NCBI RefSeq assembly: GCF_900583165.1
Contig: NZ_UTKY01000073.1
Span: 62,001-126,000, forward strand
DNA from: Pseudomonas viridiflava
Lineage (GTDB): Bacteria > Pseudomonadota > Gammaproteobacteria > Pseudomonadales > Pseudomonadaceae
DNA length: 64,000 nucleotides
Direction of reading: 5' to 3'
Part shown: positions 52,992-62,134 of the stretch, piece after piece
Position numbering within the stretch: the first letter of the stretch is position 1
Layout of the letters: every line of letters begins with the position of its first letter
The notes under the pieces: model-generated
Told to the model about the DNA's origin: nothing
Seen by the model: only the letters and a program-made list of their open reading frames with translations
Databases searched by the model: none
Translations under genes and position numbers: made by a program

Positions 52992-55900
52992 AAGGGAGTT
53001 TCAATTTATCCGACTGGGCCCTCAAGCATCAGTCCTTCGTCTGGTACCTGATGTTCGTCGCGCTGCTGATGGGCGTGTTCTCCTACATGAACCTGGGCCG
53101 CGAGGAAGACCCTTCGTTCACCATCAAGACCATGGTGATCCAGACCCGCTGGCCGGGCGCGACCCAGGAAGAAACCCTGCGTCAGGTCACCGACCGCATT
53201 GAGAAGAAACTCGAAGAACTCGACGCCCTCGACTACGTAAAAAGCTACACCCGGCCCGGTGAGTCCACGGTGTTTGTGTTCTTGAAGGACACCACCAGCG
53301 CCAAGGCGATTCCCGAGATCTGGTACCAGGTGCGCAAGAAGATCGACGACATCCGGGGCAACTTCCCCCAGGGTCTTCAGGGCCCGTCATTCAACGACGA
53401 GTTCGGGGATGTATTCGGCTCGGTGTATGCCTTTACCGGCGACGGCCTGTCGATGCGCCAGCTGCGTGACTACGTAGAGCAGGTGCGCGCCGAGATCCGG
53501 TCGGTGCCGGGGTTGGGCAAGGTCGAGATGATCGGCCAGCAGGACGAAGTGATTTACCTGAATTTTTCCACGCGCAAGCTGGCGGCATTGGGGATTGATC
53601 AGCGCCAGGTGGTGCAAAGCCTGCAATCGCAGAACGCGGTGACCCCCGCCGGGGTGATTGAGGCCGGGCCTGAGCGGATTTCGGTGCGTACGTCGGGTCA
53701 GTTCGCCTCGGAGAAGGACCTCGCTGACGTCAACCTGCGTCTCAATGACCGCTTCTATCGCCTGGCAGACATCGCCGAGATCAGCCGTGGCTACGTTGAC
53801 CCGGCGCGGCCGATGTTCCGCTTCAACGGCACGCCGGCCATTGGCTTGGCCATCGCGATGCAGAAGGGCGGCAATATCCAGTCGTTCGGCAAGGCCTTGC
53901 ACCAGCGTATGGATGAACTGACGGCCGACCTGCCGGTGGGCGTCGGCGTGCACAAAGTGTCGGACCAGGCTGAAGTGGTGGAAGAGGCCGTCGGTGGCTT
54001 CACCAGCGCACTGTTCGAAGCAGTGATCATCGTGCTGGTGGTGAGCTTTATCAGCCTGGGTATGCGCGCAGGGTTAGTGGTGGCGTGCTCGATTCCGTTG
54101 GTGCTGGCGCTGGTGTTCGTATTCATGGAATACAGCGGCATTACCATGCAGCGGGTATCCCTGGGCGCGCTGATCATTGCACTCGGCCTGTTGGTGGACG
54201 ATGCGATGATCACCGTGGAGATGATGATCACGCGCCTGGAAAAAGGTGAAACCAAGGAGCAGGCGGCGACCTACGCCTACACATCTACAGCGTTCCCGAT
54301 GCTCACTGGTACGCTGGTGACCGTCGCCGGTTTTGTGCCGATTGGCCTTAACGCCAGCTCGGCGGGCGAGTACACCTTCACGCTGTTCGCGGTGATTGCC
54401 GTGGCGATGCTGGTGTCGTGGGTGGTGGCGGTGCTGTTTGCGCCGGTGATTGGCGTGCATATCCTCAGCGCCAAGGTCAAACCCCACGATGCGGAGCCGG
54501 GCCGGATCGGCCGAGCGTTCAACGGCGGCATGTTGTGGGCCATGCGCAACCGCTGGTGGGCAATCGGGATTACCGTGGCGCTGTTTGTGGCGTCGGTGTT
54601 CTCCATGCAGTTTGTGCAGAACCAGTTCTTCCCGTCATCGGACCGCCCTGAAGTTCTCGTCGACCTGAACCTGCCGCAGAACGCCTCGATCAACGAGACA
54701 CGCAGGGCCGTTGATCGTCTGGAAGCGATCATCAAGGACGACCCGGACATTGCCCGTTGGAGCACCTATATCGGCCAGGGCGCGATTCGTTTCTACCTGC
54801 CGCTGGACCAGCAACTGGAAAACCCCTACTACGCGCAGTTGGTGATCGTCAGCAAAGGTCTTGAAGAGCGCGGCGAGCTGATCAAGCGCCTGCAAAAGCG
54901 CCTGCGCGATGATTTCGTCGGCATTGGCAGCTATGTGCAGCCGCTGGAAATGGGCCCGCCGGTAGGGCGCCCGATCCAGTACCGCGTATCGGGCAAAGAC
55001 ACTGACCAGGTGCGTAAGCACGCCATCGAGCTGGCGACCCTGCTGGATCAAAACACCCACCTGGGCGAGATCATCTACGACTGGAACGAGCCGGGCAAAG
55101 TGCTGCGCATCGACATTGCGCAAGACAAGGCGCGGCAACTGGGGCTCTCCTCCGAAGACGTGGCGCAGTTGATGAACAGCGTGGTCAGCGGCGCCTCGGT
55201 GACCCAGGTGCACGATGATATCTACCTGATCAACGTGGTTGGCCGTGCCGAAGATGCCGAGCGCGGCACGCCCGAAACCTTGCAAAACCTGCAGATCGTG
55301 ACGCCCAACGGCACCTCTATCCCGCTGTTGGCCTTCGCCACCGTGCGCTATGAGCTGGAGCAGCCGCTGGTGTGGCGCCGCGACCGCAAGCCGACGATCA
55401 CGGTGAAGGCCTCGGTGCGCGATGAGATGCAGCCGACGGACTTGGTGAAACAACTGGCGCCAACCATCGATAAGTTCAACGCCGGTTTGCCGGTGGGCTA
55501 CAAGGTCGCCACCGGCGGTACCGTGGAAGAAAGCGGCAAGGCCCAGGGCCCGATCGCCAGCGTGGTGCCGTTGATGCTGTTTCTGATGGCGACCTTCCTG
55601 ATGATCCAGTTGCACAGCGTGCAGAAGATGTTCCTGGTGGCGAGTGTCGCGCCGCTGGGGCTGATCGGCGTGGTGCTGGCGCTGATCCCCACGGGCACGC
55701 CCATGGGCTTTGTGGCGATCCTGGGCATATTGGCGCTGATCGGCATCATCATCCGCAACTCGGTGATTCTGGTGACGCAGATCCACGAATACGAGGTCGC
55801 CGGCTATTCTCCGTGGGATGCGGTGGTCGAGGCCACCGAGCACCGGCGTCGGCCGATCCTGCTGACGGCGGCTGCGGCAAGCCTGGGCATGATCCCGATT

Positions 55901-56053
55901 GCGCGGGAAGTGTTCTGGGGGCCGATGGCGTACGCGATGATTGGCGGGATCATTATCGCGACCCTGCTGACGCTGCTGTTCCTACCGGCGCTGTATGTGG
56001 CCTGGTACAAAATTCGCGAACCGAAGCCAGACCAACAGGAAAAACGCGGTTAA
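52988..56053 (+). CDS. triC: RND efflux pump inner-membrane transporter TriC-like
   Basis: 1021 aa. An AcrB-type resistance-nodulation-division pump with twelve membrane segments: one N-terminal helix, two large periplasmic loops (about 35-330 and 555-860), and the proton-relay region GALIIALGLLVDDAMITVEM with paired aspartates. LYVAWYKIREP ends the last helix. Drives drug/proton exchange with the two adaptors. No outer-membrane factor gene follows, as in the triABC locus of P. aeruginosa. Confidence 0.92.
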   Translation: MKGSFNLSDWALKHQSFVWYLMFVALLMGVFSYMNLGREEDPSFTIKTMVIQTRWPGATQEETLRQVTDRIEKKLEELDALDYVKSYTRPGESTVFVFLKDTTSAKAIPEIWYQVRKKIDDIRGNFPQGLQGPSFNDEFGDVFGSVYAFTGDGLSMRQLRDYVEQVRAEIRSVPGLGKVEMIGQQDEVIYLNFSTRKLAALGIDQRQVVQSLQSQNAVTPAGVIEAGPERISVRTSGQFASEKDLADVNLRLNDRFYRLADIAEISRGYVDPARPMFRFNGTPAIGLAIAMQKGGNIQSFGKALHQRMDELTADLPVGVGVHKVSDQAEVVEEAVGGFTSALFEAVIIVLVVSFISLGMRAGLVVACSIPLVLALVFVFMEYSGITMQRVSLGALIIALGLLVDDAMITVEMMITRLEKGETKEQAATYAYTSTAFPMLTGTLVTVAGFVPIGLNASSAGEYTFTLFAVIAVAMLVSWVVAVLFAPVIGVHILSAKVKPHDAEPGRIGRAFNGGMLWAMRNRWWAIGITVALFVASVFSMQFVQNQFFPSSDRPEVLVDLNLPQNASINETRRAVDRLEAIIKDDPDIARWSTYIGQGAIRFYLPLDQQLENPYYAQLVIVSKGLEERGELIKRLQKRLRDDFVGIGSYVQPLEMGPPVGRPIQYRVSGKDTDQVRKHAIELATLLDQNTHLGEIIYDWNEPGKVLRIDIAQDKARQLGLSSEDVAQLMNSVVSGASVTQVHDDIYLINVVGRAEDAERGTPETLQNLQIVTPNGTSIPLLAFATVRYELEQPLVWRRDRKPTITVKASVRDEMQPTDLVKQLAPTIDKFNAGLPVGYKVATGGTVEESGKAQGPIASVVPLMLFLMATFLMIQLHSVQKMFLVASVAPLGLIGVVLALIPTGTPMGFVAILGILALIGIIIRNSVILVTQIHEYEVAGYSPWDAVVEATEHRRRPILLTAAAASLGMIPIAREVFWGPMAYAMIGGIIIATLLTLLFLPALYVAWYKIREPKPDQQEKRG

Positions 56054-56151
56054 AAATGTGGGAGGGGGCTTGCTCCCGATAGCGGTGTATCAGCCACCCA
56101 ATCTATTGGCTGACCCACTGCAATCGGGGGCAAGCCCCCTCCCACATTTGA
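56053..56151. repeat. REP doublet (REPIN)
   Basis: Inverted pair directly at the triC stop; the left copy reads GCTTGCTCCCGAT, the right copy is canonical. Confidence 0.94.
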
Positions 56152-56179
56152 TCGAGTTTCAACGTTGAAATACGGTCAA

Positions 56180-56206
56180 CTGTGGGAGCTGGCTTGCCTG
56201 CGAAAG
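56180..56206. repeat. Single REP-like copy, third sequence class
   Basis: TGTGGGAGCTGGCTTGCCTG followed by CGAAAGG is the head of a different Pseudomonas REP class. No inverted partner is seen within 150 bases. Confidence 0.7.
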
Positions 56207-56228
56207 GGCCGGTGCAGGCGATGAAGAT

Positions 56229-56855
56229 CTACCGTTTACGCCACACGCTGGCCAGCCACGGTTGTTGCTCCAGAGGCAACCCGGCAGGCCGATAGTAATG
56301 CTCCAACTCTTCAAATCCGGCAGCGGCGAGCAACGCCTGCCACGCCGCCAGGTCGTGATAAGACCCATACCTCGGTCCATTCCACCCTTCCTGGTTTTCC
56401 CCGCGAGGGTTGGAGCTGAACAACACGCCCCCAGGCTTCAACGCGCCATGCAGTTGTTTGAGCACACGCGGCAACTCCTGCTTTGGGATATGAAACAGCA
56501 CGGCGTTGGCAAAGATCCCGTCGAAGCGTTCGGCGGGTAAGTCCAGCTTGAGAAAGTCCTGCTGCAACACTTCGCAGCCACTGTCTTCGCGTGCCATCTG
56601 CGCAAACCGCTCGGAACCGTCCAGGCCCACGGCGATATGCCCTATGCGCGTGAACGTCTGCAAGTCCCGCCCCGGCCCGCAGCCGAAATCCAGCACGGTA
56701 AACGGCGCCGTGCCCTGGATATGCCGCAGCAGCGCGTCGATGTTCTGGCTGACATCGTGGTCGCGGGTGCCCGCGCGGAAGCCCTCGGCCACGCTGTTGT
56801 AGTGGCCGAGGGTGGTGGCGGTGATCTGGTCGAGGTCTTCAGGTTTTAAGGTCAT
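56229..56855 (-). CDS. Class I SAM-dependent methyltransferase
   Basis: 208 aa from ATG 56855 (MTLKPEDLDQ). SAM-binding motif I VLDFGCGPGRDLQTF, motif II VGLDGSERFA, then FDGIFANAVLFHIP. Substrate unknown. It starts 26 bases after the metI stop on the same strand, so it is probably co-transcribed with the methionine transporter. Confidence 0.88.
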   Translation of the reverse strand: MTLKPEDLDQITATTLGHYNSVAEGFRAGTRDHDVSQNIDALLRHIQGTAPFTVLDFGCGPGRDLQTFTRIGHIAVGLDGSERFAQMAREDSGCEVLQQDFLKLDLPAERFDGIFANAVLFHIPKQELPRVLKQLHGALKPGGVLFSSNPRGENQEGWNGPRYGSYHDLAAWQALLAAAGFEELEHYYRPAGLPLEQQPWLASVWRKR

Positions 56856-56881
56856 GACGGGGAATATACCCCAAACGATCA

Positions 56882-57526
56882 TCAGCGCTTGTTGAGCACC
56901 CGCGCCAACCGATCGCCGCCCAACTGAATAAACGCCACCAGCACCACCAACAGCACAATCACCGTCAGCATGATCTGCGTATCAAAGCGCTGATAGCCGT
57001 AGCGGTAGGCAATATCCCCCAAACCACCGGCACCAATCGCCCCGGCCATGGCCGATGAGTTGATCATCGTCACCAAGGTAATCGTGAAGCCGCCGACAAT
57101 TCCTGGCAGCGCCTCAGGCAACAGCACATGCCAGATGATGTGCCAGCGTCGGCAGCCCATGGCCTGTGCCGCTTCGATCAGGCCGTGATCGACTTCCCGC
57201 AGGCTCACCTCGGCAATTCGTGCAAAGAACGGCGTAGCGGCGATGGTCAGCGGTACAACGGCCGCCCACACGCCATAGGTGGTGCCGACGATTAGCCGGG
57301 TGAAGGGGATCAGCGCCACCATCAAAATCAAGAACGGGATCGAGCGGAACAGATTGACGAACGCCCCCAGCACCCGATTCAGCGCCGGCGCCTGGTAGAT
57401 ACCGCCTTTGTCGCTGGTGACCAGAAATACCGCCAGCGGGATCCCCACCAGCAAGGCGATCAATGATGACACGCCGACCATCAACAAGGTGTCGATGGCG
57501 CCCTGCAATAAACGATCAAACCACAT
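56882..57526 (-). CDS. metI: Methionine ABC transporter permease MetI
   Basis: 214 aa from ATG 57526 (MWFDRLLQGAID). Five membrane segments, EAA loop EAAQAMGCRRWHIIWHVLLP and MetI signature SSAMAGAIGAGGLGDIAYRYG. The start overlaps the end of metN by 11 bases. Confidence 0.95.
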   Translation of the reverse strand: MWFDRLLQGAIDTLLMVGVSSLIALLVGIPLAVFLVTSDKGGIYQAPALNRVLGAFVNLFRSIPFLILMVALIPFTRLIVGTTYGVWAAVVPLTIAATPFFARIAEVSLREVDHGLIEAAQAMGCRRWHIIWHVLLPEALPGIVGGFTITLVTMINSSAMAGAIGAGGLGDIAYRYGYQRFDTQIMLTVIVLLVVLVAFIQLGGDRLARVLNKR

Positions 57527-58631
57527 AGCCCAGCACCTCCACCTGTTGCGCCCAGTTCGCGGCGCGGTTGCGCAATTCTTCGGCACTGTGGGACGAGCCG
57601 TTCACCGCCAGCAGCAATTGCCCCAGGGCATGCCCCTGAATGCGTTCCACGCCGCCTTGCAGCAAGCGCACCCGCCCACCCAGGGCGCTGAAGAGCGCGG
57701 CCAGGTCTGGCTCGTCGGTGTCGCTGCCAGTGAACTGCAGGCGCAGCACTACTGCGGCGTCGGCCGACGCCGGGTTGGCCTGCAAGCGGCTTTGCAGTTC
57801 TTCCGGCAGGCCGTGTTGCAGCGGCGCCAGCAGCGTTTTACTGACCTCGTGCTGCGGGTTGCCAAACACTTGCCACACTGGGCCTTGCTCGACGATATGC
57901 CCGTGTTCCAACACCACCACGCGGTCGCAGATTTCGCGAATCACGGCCATCTCGTGGGTGATCAACACGATGGTCAGGCCCAGGCGTTTGTTGATCTCGC
58001 GCAGCAGGCCAAGAATTGACTGAGTAGTCTCTGGGTCAAGGGCCGAAGTGGCCTCGTCGCACAGCAAAATCTGTGGGTCGTGCACCAGCGAGCGGGCAAT
58101 GCCCACGCGCTGTTTCTGCCCGCCGGAGAGCTGCGCCGGATAAGACTTGTGCTTGTCCTGCAAGCCCACCAGTTCCAGCAGCTCGCGCACTTTTTGCTCA
58201 CGTTGCAACTTGGGCACGCCGGCCACTTTGAGCGGTAACTCGACGTTCTGCCACACAGTCTTGGCTGACATCAGGTTGAAGTGCTGGAAGATCATGCCGA
58301 TGCGCCGGCGCAGCGCCACCAGGTGGTCTTCGTCGTAGTCGCCGATGTCCACTTGATCAATCAACACGCGCCCACTGCTGGGTTGTTCCAGGCGGTTGAT
58401 GGTGCGGATCAGCGAGGATTTACCTGCGCCGCTGCGGCCGATAATGCCGAACACCTCACCGCGCTGGATCGCCAGGCCAATGCCCTGCAAGGCATGCACG
58501 CGGCCGTCATAGGTCTTGCCCAGGTTGATAAAACGCACATGGGCGCGGTTCAGGTCCGGGTGCAGTTCTGTCTGCTCGGCGTCCCTGGGCGGTGTGCCCA
58601 GGTCGCGCAGTTGAGAGTGGGCGGCGGTCAT
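57516..58631 (-). CDS. metN: Methionine ABC transporter ATPase MetN
   Basis: 371 aa. Walker A GRSGAGKSS, signature LSGGQKQR, Walker B ILLCDEATSALDPE, and a C-terminal NIL (ACT-like) domain from about residue 290 that in MetN binds methionine and inhibits transport. An N-terminal extension of about 25 polar residues precedes the ATPase. Overlaps metQ by four bases. Confidence 0.95.
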   Translation of the reverse strand: MTAAHSQLRDLGTPPRDAEQTELHPDLNRAHVRFINLGKTYDGRVHALQGIGLAIQRGEVFGIIGRSGAGKSSLIRTINRLEQPSSGRVLIDQVDIGDYDEDHLVALRRRIGMIFQHFNLMSAKTVWQNVELPLKVAGVPKLQREQKVRELLELVGLQDKHKSYPAQLSGGQKQRVGIARSLVHDPQILLCDEATSALDPETTQSILGLLREINKRLGLTIVLITHEMAVIREICDRVVVLEHGHIVEQGPVWQVFGNPQHEVSKTLLAPLQHGLPEELQSRLQANPASADAAVVLRLQFTGSDTDEPDLAALFSALGGRVRLLQGGVERIQGHALGQLLLAVNGSSHSAEELRNRAANWAQQVEVLGYVV

Positions 58632-59443
58632 TTTTTCGCTTCCCAGCCGACTTGGTAGAGCTTGCCGAGGGATTTATCCAACGCGGCGCGTACCACGGGC
58701 GAGTGCTGGTAGATATCGACGAACTTGATCACCCGGGGGTCGGTTTTGCTTTTCGGCTGAATCACGAACTGGATCACGTATTCGGGGTGATCGAGGCCGT
58801 CGAATAGCAGCGCCGACTCGGCATCGAAGGTCTTGGACAGGCGGATATAGGCCGGGTAGCCCTGCACCAGGTCGGCATCGTCATAGGCGCGCACCAGTTG
58901 CACGGCCTCGACTTGCAGGATCTTGATCTTTTTCGGATTGCTGACGATGTCTTCTTCGGTGGCCTTGTAGCCCACGCCCGGCTTGAGCGTGATCAAGCCA
59001 GCCTTGGCCAGCAGTTGCAGGCCGCGACCGCTGTTGATCGGGTCGTTGGCGATGGCCACGCTGGCGCCTTGGGGCAGGTCGTTGATGCTTTTGAATTTCT
59101 TCGAGTACAGGCCGACGTTGTTGATGATGCCCGGTGCGTACGGCACCAGATCAAAGCCGGCGGCGGCCTTGGCGTTTTCCAGGAACGGGATGTGCTGGAA
59201 GTAGTTCACGTCGATATCAGCGGCGGCCAGGCTGACGTTGGGCGCGATCCAGTCAGTGAATTCCACCAGCTCGACTTTCAGGCCTTGTTTGCCGGCTTCA
59301 GCCACGGCAGCTTCCAGCGGGATGGCGAACGCGGCGGTGGTGCCGACTTTCAGCGGCCCGTCGGCGGCGAATACCGCTGAGCTGAACAAACCAAAAGCCA
59401 GGGCCAGTGCTTTGACTGGGTGGGAGAGCAGTGTTTTTTTCAT
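58628..59443 (-). CDS. metQ: Methionine-binding protein MetQ
   Basis: 271 aa from ATG 59443. Signal peptide ending AVFAAD without a lipobox. NlpA fold: VGTTAAFAIPLEAAVAEAG, DIDVNYFQHIPFLENA, NDPINSGRGLQLLAKA. First gene of metQ-metN-metI-methyltransferase. A REP doublet separates it from the monooxygenase gene upstream. Confidence 0.94.
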   Translation of the reverse strand: MKKTLLSHPVKALALAFGLFSSAVFAADGPLKVGTTAAFAIPLEAAVAEAGKQGLKVELVEFTDWIAPNVSLAAADIDVNYFQHIPFLENAKAAAGFDLVPYAPGIINNVGLYSKKFKSINDLPQGASVAIANDPINSGRGLQLLAKAGLITLKPGVGYKATEEDIVSNPKKIKILQVEAVQLVRAYDDADLVQGYPAYIRLSKTFDAESALLFDGLDHPEYVIQFVIQPKSKTDPRVIKFVDIYQHSPVVRAALDKSLGKLYQVGWEAKK

Positions 59444-59458
59444 AATCATTTTCCAGTG

Positions 59459-59562
59459 TGTAGGAGCGAGCTTGCTCGCGAAAAACTTGAGGGCGCCTCG
59501 GGGGGGGCAGGCGGTCTGCGTTATCGTTGACGATCTTCGCGAGCAAGCTCGCTCCTACAGGG
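59459..59562. repeat. REP doublet, TGTAGGAGCGAGCTTGCTCG class
   Basis: Inverted pair matching the doublet inside the sulfate operon (26000-26101), here between the sfnB/monooxygenase genes and metQ. Confidence 0.95.
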
Positions 59563-59563
59563 G

Positions 59564-60916
59564 TTAGTGTCGGTAGGTAGAACCGGTGTGCTGTTCGGGC
59601 AGGCGCGCGGTGTTGTGGAAGACTTTTTCCCGCAGCGTGCCGGTCTCATAAGCGGTCTTGTACGACCCACGCTTCTGCAACTCCGGCACCACCAGATCGA
59701 TAAAGTCCACATAGCTCTCCGGCGTGACAATCCGCGTCAGGTTGAACCCATCCAACCCGGTCTCGCTGATCCACGACTCCAACTCATCCGCCACCTGCTC
59801 AGGCGAACCCACCAATGTGATATAGCGTCCGCCGAGGGCGTGCTGTTCGAGCAATTTGCGTCGGGTCCAGTCGTTGTTCTGCAGGTTCTTGGTGGCCGAC
59901 TGAATGGCGTTGCTCTTCACGTACTGGATCGGCTCGTCCAATTCGTACTGGGCAAAATCAATCGCCGTCGACGCCGAGAAGTGCGCCACGCCGGCCTCTG
60001 CGCTGGCGTAGCTCAGGTACTCGGCGTGCTTGGCCCAGGCCGCTTCTTCAGTGGCGCCAACGATCACATTGAGGCCCATGAATACCTTGATGTCATCGGG
60101 GTTGCGCCCGGCTTCGACGGCGCTTGCACGCACCTTGTCCACCTGCACTTTGGTGGAGGCCTTGTTTTGCCCGCTGATAAACACACACTCGGCATGGCGC
60201 CCGGCGAACAGCAAGCCACGGTCTGAACTGCCCGCCTGGAACAGCACCGGCGTACGCTGCGGTGAGGGTTCGCACAGGTGATAACCCTCCACCTGATAGA
60301 ACTCGCCATGGTGCTCGACCTTGTGCACCTTGCCCGGCTGGGCATAAACCCGCGCCTGTGGGTCGTTGATCACGGCGTCGTCTTCCCAGCTGCCTTCCCA
60401 GAGTTTGTAGAGCACCTGCAGGTATTCATCGGCCTGGTCGTAGCGGCGGTCGTGTTCGACTTGTTCGGTCAGGCCCATGGCCTTGGCGGCGCTGTCGAGG
60501 TAGCCGGTGACGATGTTCCAACCCACCCGACCACGGCTCAGATGGTCCAGCGTGGACATGCGGCGGGCGAACAGATACGGCGGTTCGTAGGTGAGGTTGG
60601 CGGTGAGGCCGAACCCCAGGTTTTTTGTGACGGCGGCCATGGCCGACACCAGCAGCAGCGGGTCGTTGACGGGTAGCTGGATCGACTCCTTGAGCGGCAC
60701 GTCGATGGAGTTCTGATAGACGTCGTACACGCCGACGATATCGGCGATGAACAAGCCGTCAAACAACCCGCGCTCCAGGGTTTGTGCCAATTCGGTCCAG
60801 TACTCAATGGTTTTGTACTGGGTCGATGTATCCCGTGGGTGGGTCCACATGCCGTGGTTGATATGCCCGATGCAGTTCATGTTGAAGGCATTGAGCAGGA
60901 TTTTTTTCTTGGCCAT
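59564..60916 (-). CDS. NtaA/SnaA/DszA-family FMN-dependent monooxygenase
   Basis: 450 aa, a luciferase-like TIM barrel of the NtaA/DszA group (MAKKKILLNAFNMNCIGH, RVGWNIVTGYLDSAAKAMG, FQAGSSDRGLLFAGRHAE). It uses FMNH2 supplied by a separate reductase to oxidise an organosulfur or nitrilo compound. The SfnB-type genes end one base before its start and metNIQ follows, so desulfurisation of a sulfone or thioether-type compound is the likely role. Substrate undetermined. Confidence 0.92.
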   Translation of the reverse strand: MAKKKILLNAFNMNCIGHINHGMWTHPRDTSTQYKTIEYWTELAQTLERGLFDGLFIADIVGVYDVYQNSIDVPLKESIQLPVNDPLLLVSAMAAVTKNLGFGLTANLTYEPPYLFARRMSTLDHLSRGRVGWNIVTGYLDSAAKAMGLTEQVEHDRRYDQADEYLQVLYKLWEGSWEDDAVINDPQARVYAQPGKVHKVEHHGEFYQVEGYHLCEPSPQRTPVLFQAGSSDRGLLFAGRHAECVFISGQNKASTKVQVDKVRASAVEAGRNPDDIKVFMGLNVIVGATEEAAWAKHAEYLSYASAEAGVAHFSASTAIDFAQYELDEPIQYVKSNAIQSATKNLQNNDWTRRKLLEQHALGGRYITLVGSPEQVADELESWISETGLDGFNLTRIVTPESYVDFIDLVVPELQKRGSYKTAYETGTLREKVFHNTARLPEQHTGSTYRH

Positions 60917-62110
60917 TTAAATGGTCCCCCGCAGTGGCGGGTTTTCATCGTTGAGGTAGTAATTGCCTACCGCGTGATACTTCCAGCGCACCGGATCGTG
61001 CAGGGTGTGCACGCGGGCGTTGCGCCAGTGGCGGTCCAGACCATGTTCGGCCAGGGTCGCCTGGCTGCCGGCCAGCTCAAACAGCGTGCTGCCGGCGGCC
61101 AGGGAAATCTCGGTACTCAGGGCGCGTACTTCGGCGACGGCAATCGAGGCGGCGGCGACGGTGTCGGCGTTGCTGTCGGCCTGGGCGCGGTCGAGGAACT
61201 CGCCTGCGCGTTCCAGCAGCGCTTCGGCAGCGTGCAGGCGGATGCTCAAGTGGCCGAAGCTTTTCAGGGTCAGCGGGTCTTCGGTGGCTTTGTCGTTGCC
61301 GGAATCGATCCATGGGCGCGTCTTGGTGCGCACAAAGTGCAGCGCGTCTTCAAACGCGGCGCGGGCGATGCCGGTGTCGATGGCGGCGTGGAGGATCTGC
61401 GCCAGCGGGCCGACGGTGGTCGGGCGTTCGAATGCGCTCTGGAACGGGATCACGTCTTGCGCCGCAACCCATACATTATCGAACACCACCGAACCGCTGC
61501 CGGTGGTGCGCTGGCCGAAGCCGCTCCAGTCGTCGATCACGGTCAGGCCTTCACTGTCGCGGGGTACGAAGGCCAGTTGTTGTACGCCGTGTCCATCTAC
61601 CACGGAGGTTGGGATGCGCTGGGCGTAGATCGCGCCGGTGGAGTAGAACTTGCGGCCGCTAATACGGAAACCGTCGCCGTCAGGGGTGATGGAGGTGACG
61701 CGGTCGTGGGCGGTCTTGGTGCCCAATTCTGCCAGGGCATTGCCAAAGCGCTGGCCGGCCAATACCTCGGCGTACAGGCGCTTTTGCTGCGCCGGGCTGC
61801 CGTTTACGCGCAGCACTTCCAATGCATAGAAATGGTTTTGCGGGATCTGGCCCAGCGAGGCATCCGCTTGGGCGATCAGCGCAATAACCTTGGCCAACGT
61901 GACGTTGGATACGCCCGCGCCACCGAATGCCTTCGGCACGCTGATACCCCACAGGCCGGAGCGGGAAAACACATCCAGTTCAGGCAAGGGTAGGCGGCGT
62001 TCGCGGTCGCGCTGGGCGCTGTCGCGGCGGAAGTCTTCGGCCAAGTCGCTGGCGACAACAAGGGCTTGTTCGTCGCTGGTAATGACCGCGACGTTAGGGG
62101 AAAAAGTCAT
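60917..62110 (-). CDS. SfnB-family sulfur acquisition oxidoreductase (copy 1)
   Basis: 397 aa with the acyl-CoA-dehydrogenase/DszC fold: LWGISVPKAFGGAGVSN, GQIPQNHFYALEVL, FYSTGAIYAQ, and C-terminal RNARVHTLHDPVRWKYHAVG. A flavin-dependent monooxygenase-type enzyme. Its stop abuts the start of the NtaA/DszA-like gene. A paralogue lies 24 bases upstream. Confidence 0.9.
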   Translation of the reverse strand: MTFSPNVAVITSDEQALVVASDLAEDFRRDSAQRDRERRLPLPELDVFSRSGLWGISVPKAFGGAGVSNVTLAKVIALIAQADASLGQIPQNHFYALEVLRVNGSPAQQKRLYAEVLAGQRFGNALAELGTKTAHDRVTSITPDGDGFRISGRKFYSTGAIYAQRIPTSVVDGHGVQQLAFVPRDSEGLTVIDDWSGFGQRTTGSGSVVFDNVWVAAQDVIPFQSAFERPTTVGPLAQILHAAIDTGIARAAFEDALHFVRTKTRPWIDSGNDKATEDPLTLKSFGHLSIRLHAAEALLERAGEFLDRAQADSNADTVAAASIAVAEVRALSTEISLAAGSTLFELAGSQATLAEHGLDRHWRNARVHTLHDPVRWKYHAVGNYYLNDENPPLRGTI

Positions 62111-62134
62111 GGGTTTCTCCAGATGTCTGGTCGG

